Part shown: positions 5,235-8,031 of the stretch, one piece after another
Numbering within the stretch: position 1 is the stretch's first letter
Layout of the letters: each line of letters starts with the position of its first letter
Source of the DNA: Pseudomonadota bacterium
Lineage (GTDB): Bacteria; Pseudomonadota; Alphaproteobacteria; Rhodobacterales; Rhodobacteraceae
Assembly: GCA_027592105.1 (NCBI GenBank)
Contig: JAQCLA010000112.1
Location: 1-8,031, forward strand
Reading direction: 5' to 3'
DNA: 8,031 bases
Program-made: the position numbers and the translations under genes
The notes under the pieces: model-generated
The model's database searches: none
Seen by the model: only the letters and a program-made list of their open reading frames with translations
Told to the model about the DNA's origin: nothing

Positions 5235-6297
5235 CCGGCTGGCGCCAGGATCGACCATCGGCATTTTGGGCGGTGGGCAATTGGGCCGCATGTTGGCCAT
5301 GGCCGCCGCAAGGCTTGGTTATCGCAGCCATATCTATGAACCCGGCAGCGCGCCCGCCGCCGATGTGGCCCATGCATGGACGCAAGGCGCCTATGACGAT
5401 CTGGAGGCACTTGGCCGCTTTGCCCAAAGCTGCGACCTCATCACCTTCGAGTTCGAGAATATCCCTGCCCCCGCGCTGGATGTGCTGGCCCAAACCACGC
5501 CGCTTTTTCCCGACCGCCGCGCGCTGGAAACCAGCCAAGACCGGCTGGTCGAGAAAACCTTTCTCGCCGGTCTGGGGCTGACCACGGCCCCTTTCGCAGC
5601 GATCGACGGCCCCGATGATCTCGACGCGGCGCTGGCGGTTACCGGCAGGCCCGCGATCCTCAAGACCCGGCGCTTTGGCTATGATGGCAAGGGTCAAGCG
5701 CGTGTGATGTCGCCCGCCGATGGCCCGGCGGCGCTTGACAGCCTGCAAGGCGCGCCTGCCATCGCCGAGGGTTTCGTGCGCTTCTCGCGCGAGATCAGCG
5801 TAATTGCCGCGCGGGGGCACGATGGCAGTGTCGCGGCCTATGATCCGGGTGAGAACGTCCATACAGACGGCATCTTGGCCACGACGACCGTTCCCGCCAC
5901 CTTGCCGCTCAAGCAGCGCACCGATGCGGTCTTGATCGCCTCGCGCATTCTGACAGCCCTTGATTACGTTGGCGTGATGGGGGTTGAGCTGTTCGTCACC
6001 CCCCAAGGACTTGTCGTCAACGAGATCGCACCGCGCGTGCATAATTCCGGCCATTGGACGCAAGCGGGCTGTGTCGTCGATCAGTTCGAACAGCATATCC
6101 GCGCCATCACCGGCTGGCCCTTGGGCAATGGCGCCCGCCATGCCAATGTCGTGATGGAAAACCTGATCGGCGCCGATGTGGACCGCGCCTTTGCGCTCGC
6201 GGGCGAGGCGGGCGTGCAGATCCATCTTTACGGCAAATCCGACACAAGGCCGGGGCGCAAGATGGGCCATATCAACCGCGTGACAGGCCCGGCCTAA
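5227..6297 (+). CDS. purK: N5-carboxyaminoimidazole ribonucleotide synthase (PurK)
   Basis: A 356-residue ATP-grasp enzyme that carboxylates AIR with ATP and bicarbonate to N5-CAIR, the substrate of PurE. Visible features: the N-terminal GILGGGQLGRM (12-22), FEFENIP (74-80), the ATP-grasp lysine and glycine-rich loop in LKTRRFGYDGKGQ (145-157), the EGFVRF strand (181-186), and the metal and substrate region VNEIAPRVHNSGHWT (264-278). The C-terminal domain ends with RKMGHIN (344-350). I chose the ATG at 5227, which lies inside the end of purE and opens directly into the first Rossmann strand; the reading frame extends back to 5155 without family similarity. No strong ribosome site precedes it, consistent with translation coupled to purE. 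Only six bases separate its stop from that of the convergent hydrolase gene. Confidence 0.97.
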   Translation: MTDRLAPGSTIGILGGGQLGRMLAMAAARLGYRSHIYEPGSAPAADVAHAWTQGAYDDLEALGRFAQSCDLITFEFENIPAPALDVLAQTTPLFPDRRALETSQDRLVEKTFLAGLGLTTAPFAAIDGPDDLDAALAVTGRPAILKTRRFGYDGKGQARVMSPADGPAALDSLQGAPAIAEGFVRFSREISVIAARGHDGSVAAYDPGENVHTDGILATTTVPATLPLKQRTDAVLIASRILTALDYVGVMGVELFVTPQGLVVNEIAPRVHNSGHWTQAGCVVDQFEQHIRAITGWPLGNGARHANVVMENLIGADVDRAFALAGEAGVQIHLYGKSDTRPGRKMGHINRVTGPA

Positions 6298-6303
6298 AGC
6301 CCG

Positions 6304-7035
6304 CTATTCGATGATCCGCTCGATGGCCTCGATATAGGTCAGCGCGCGGTCGAAACGCCCATCGCGCAAAAAGGCCATGACCTGCGCGATGACCAGCGGG
6401 TTATTCATCATGAAAGTATGCGTCACCGGCAACACGATGTGATCGGCCATGCCCGCCACGCGGGTACTGTCGACCGCGACCTTGCCATCATCATCGCCGG
6501 GGATCATCGCGGAATAGACCGGGTTCAGCGATTGATTGCCCGCGATCACGCCAAGATCGAAATCAACGGGCGGCAAGCGGTTCGGCAAATCCTCAATACC
6601 GGTGCCAAGCTGCATCCCTGCTGGGCCATTGATCCATTCAAACGGGTCAAGCGGGCCAAGCACATCGACGATTTCCGATCCCGCGTTGGGCGGGGCCAGC
6701 ATCACCACACGGCCCAGATTGGCGGTCCGGTGAAAGGCCAGCCAATAGCGCAGCAAGATGCCGCCCATCGAATGGGTCACCACATGCACAACCCGGCCCT
6801 CGCAGCGCGCGAATGCGGGCAGAAGCGCCAAAGGGGCCAACTCCGCGATCGAGGCGCGCCGCGATGGGTAGCCGCGATTGACCACCTCATAACCCTCAGC
6901 CTCCAGCATCTCTTCGATCAGCAAAAGCGAGGCCTCGCTGCGGGCCAAACCATGCAGCAAGATCACGCAATCAGCCGCCCGCGCCGGGGTGGCGCAGAGC
7001 AGTAAACACAAGAAAATCGGGGCGGACCATCGCAT
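6304..7035 (-). CDS. Exported alpha/beta-hydrolase (lipase/esterase-like)
   Basis: A 243-residue protein with an N-terminal signal peptide (hydrophobic APIFLCLLLCATP, cleavage after ARA at residue 20), so it should act in the periplasm or outside the cell. The alpha/beta-hydrolase core is clear: VILLHGLARS (24-33) supplies the oxyanion HG, VVTHSMGG (85-92) is the nucleophile elbow with S89, the DGKV segment near residue 183 carries the likely catalytic aspartate, and H206 (PVTHTFMMN) the histidine. These segments resemble triacylglycerol lipase/PGAP1-like families; the true substrate cannot be told. The start at 7035 puts the signal peptide at the N terminus; the ribosome site is poor (GGGGG almost touching the ATG). 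It is divergent from the Nudix gene across 79 bases, in which I see no convincing promoter, and convergent with purK. Confidence 0.9.
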   Translation of the reverse strand: MRWSAPIFLCLLLCATPARAADCVILLHGLARSEASLLLIEEMLEAEGYEVVNRGYPSRRASIAELAPLALLPAFARCEGRVVHVVTHSMGGILLRYWLAFHRTANLGRVVMLAPPNAGSEIVDVLGPLDPFEWINGPAGMQLGTGIEDLPNRLPPVDFDLGVIAGNQSLNPVYSAMIPGDDDGKVAVDSTRVAGMADHIVLPVTHTFMMNNPLVIAQVMAFLRDGRFDRALTYIEAIERIIE

Positions 7036-7114
7036 GCCCCCAAGATAGGAGCGCGCGGGCCGCACTGCGAGGGGGGGATTGCGCGCAGCCGCGCCAAAGG
7101 CCAGTCTGCGCGTC

Positions 7115-7561
7115 ATGACCGCCCCCCGCCCCCGCCTTGCCGTTCGCGGCCTCTTGCTGATCGAGGATCGCCTGCTGTTGGTGAATGCTTGGGGCGGCGG
7201 CAAAAGCGATCTCTTGTGCGCGCCGGGTGGCGGGGTGGAATTGCACAGTTCACTTCACGACAATCTGATCCGCGAATTTCACGAGGAAACCGGCCTGACC
7301 ATCGCCGTCGGCGCGCCTTGCCTTGTCAATGAGTTCCACGCACCGGGCCATGATTTCCATCAGGTCGACATCTACTTCCGCGTCACGCTGATTTCGGGCG
7401 ACCCGATGGCCCCTTGGACCGATCCCGAAGGCATCGTGACCGAGCGCCATTTGATCGCGCGGGATCAGATGCACCGCTACCGCTACAAGCCCGACAGCCT
7501 GCCCGATGCGGCATGGGGGGAAAGCCTGCTTTACGATCCCTTGGAACCCTTGGTGCGTTGA
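7115..7561 (+). CDS. Nudix hydrolase with a non-standard Nudix box
   Basis: A 148-residue cytoplasmic protein of the Nudix fold, which hydrolyses nucleoside diphosphates linked to another group. The first strand RLAVRGLLLIEDRLLLV (7-23) leads to the Nudix box at 39-61: G39, R53-E54-F55, E57-E58, G60-L61. The catalytic REFHEETGL core is intact, but the glutamate usually found seven residues before that arginine is missing (S45), and GGGVELHSS replaces the common GGGVEPGE. Substrate cannot be predicted. I start at ATG 7115. An in-frame TTG at 7079 behind a run of G residues would add 12 residues with no family similarity. The ribosome site before 7115 is weak. Its 3' end overlaps the convergent transporter gene by 31 bases. 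Confidence 0.9.
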   Translation: MTAPRPRLAVRGLLLIEDRLLLVNAWGGGKSDLLCAPGGGVELHSSLHDNLIREFHEETGLTIAVGAPCLVNEFHAPGHDFHQVDIYFRVTLISGDPMAPWTDPEGIVTERHLIARDQMHRYRYKPDSLPDAAWGESLLYDPLEPLVR

Positions 7562-8031
7562 GGCCATAATCCCCAGCCGATGCCGCCCAAGACCACGGCG
7601 CCCGCCAAGATCATCGCGCGCGTCGGTGCCTCGGCCAGCAAAAGCGCACCGCCCAAACTCGCGATCACCGGCACCGAAAGCTGCATCAGCCCCGCGACCG
7701 AGGCACCGATGCGCGGCAAGACACGGTACCACAGCGCATAGCCCAAACCCGATGTGACAGCGCCCGAGATCACGGCCAGCGCCATGCCAGCCCATGTCGC
7801 GTCATTGACCATGCTGCCGCCTGTGTGCACCAGCACCGCTACAAAGCCCAAGACCGTGGCCCAGACAAAGGCCGCGCCCGTGTCGCCCAAGGGATCAGCC
7901 GAGCCGCGCCCGATCAACGAATAGATGCCCCAGCCCAGCGCGGCGGCCGCCATCGCACCCACCGCCCAAAGCGGTGCCATGGCCCCTGCCCCCGGCCAGA
8001 CCAGCCAGACCAAGCCCACCAGCGCCAGCCC
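7531..8031 (-). CDS. EamA-family (DMT superfamily) transporter, C-terminal half (partial; 5' end outside window)
   Basis: The last 166 residues of an inner-membrane transporter; the frame is open to the right edge, so the GTG at 8019 is not taken as the start. The visible part is one EamA repeat: hydrophobic helices around GLALVGLVWLVW, LWAVGAMAAAALGWGIYSLI, AAFVWATVLGFVAVLV, the helix containing VISGAVTSGLGYALWY, a helix around LMQLSVPVIASLGGALLLAE, and MILAGAVVLGGIGWGLW. The GLGYALWYRVLPRIGASVAG-like segment followed by PVIASLGG and ALLLAEAPT is characteristic of the second EamA domain, so the missing part should be the first domain of a ten-helix protein. It ends in a short basic tail (QRTKGSKGS). 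The family exports small metabolites or amino acids; the substrate is unknown. The TAA stop lies inside the convergent Nudix gene. Confidence 0.92.
   Translation of the reverse strand, partial: GLALVGLVWLVWPGAGAMAPLWAVGAMAAAALGWGIYSLIGRGSADPLGDTGAAFVWATVLGFVAVLVHTGGSMVNDATWAGMALAVISGAVTSGLGYALWYRVLPRIGASVAGLMQLSVPVIASLGGALLLAEAPTRAMILAGAVVLGGIGWGLWPQRTKGSKGS

Noticed and set aside
4930..6270. 446-codon open frame on the minus strand opposite purE/purK
   Set aside because: Both plus-strand genes are unmistakable enzymes. The antisense frame is His/Arg/Gly-rich with no recognisable domain, a common GC-rich shadow.
6285..6310. Small inverted repeat AGGC-CCG-GCCT at the end of purK as a terminator
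   Set aside because: The stem is only four bases, lies within coding sequence and lacks a T-tract.
7036..7114. Divergent promoter pair between the hydrolase and Nudix genes
   Set aside because: I looked for -35/-10 pairs on both strands and found only poor matches with wrong spacing; the bases are dominated by GCGC runs and a G tract.

Overview
The window is GC-rich and densely coded. Its gene families and local order (an Hsp20 gene coupled to a DUF1150 gene, a YdcH/DUF465 protein beside purE-purK, a MORN-repeat exoprotein, a hairpin repeat typical of roseobacters) point to an alphaproteobacterium of the Rhodobacteraceae/Roseobacter type. This is inferred from family resemblance; no marker gene fixes the genus. 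There are ten protein genes, two of them cut by the window ends. I see no rRNA, tRNA, CRISPR array, insertion sequence, phage gene or integrase, and no gene-free stretch above 300 bases.

Left part (1-1873): the last 38 codons of an adenylylsulfate kinase (CysC, or the kinase end of a Sat-CysC fusion) run into a hairpin with a T-tract. Convergent to it is a 498-residue exported protein built almost wholly of MORN repeats. Its 18 full units appear to be one 9-unit block duplicated in tandem. A 171-base divergent spacer leads to the next gene.

Middle (1874-4736): nadE, the two-domain glutamine-dependent NAD synthetase, converges on a heat-shock operon read on the minus strand: a class A small heat-shock protein (Hsp20/IbpA-like) followed by a DUF1150 protein with an ATGA stop/start overlap. 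Upstream of hsp20 there is a very good sigma-32 (RpoH) promoter. Its predicted 5' leader of about 66 nt folds into two hairpins, and the second sequesters the Shine-Dalgarno sequence with the U-Y-G-C-U signature of a ROSE RNA thermometer. This two-layer heat control is the most informative regulatory signal in the window. A divergent promoter, back to back with it, serves a small YdcH-family coiled-coil protein.

Right part (4737-8031): purE and purK overlap by 8 bases and encode the bacterial two-step route from AIR to CAIR in purine synthesis. They converge on an exported alpha/beta-hydrolase (lipase-like). A Nudix hydrolase is divergent from that, and its 3' end overlaps by 31 bases the end of a convergent EamA-family (DMT) transporter that runs off the right edge.

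Most of the window is ordinary core metabolism. I did not find a convincing new multi-gene system. The items most worth checking are the ROSE/RpoH control of hsp20-DUF1150, the 9-unit duplication in the MORN protein, the altered Nudix box, and the short palindromes in the purE promoter.
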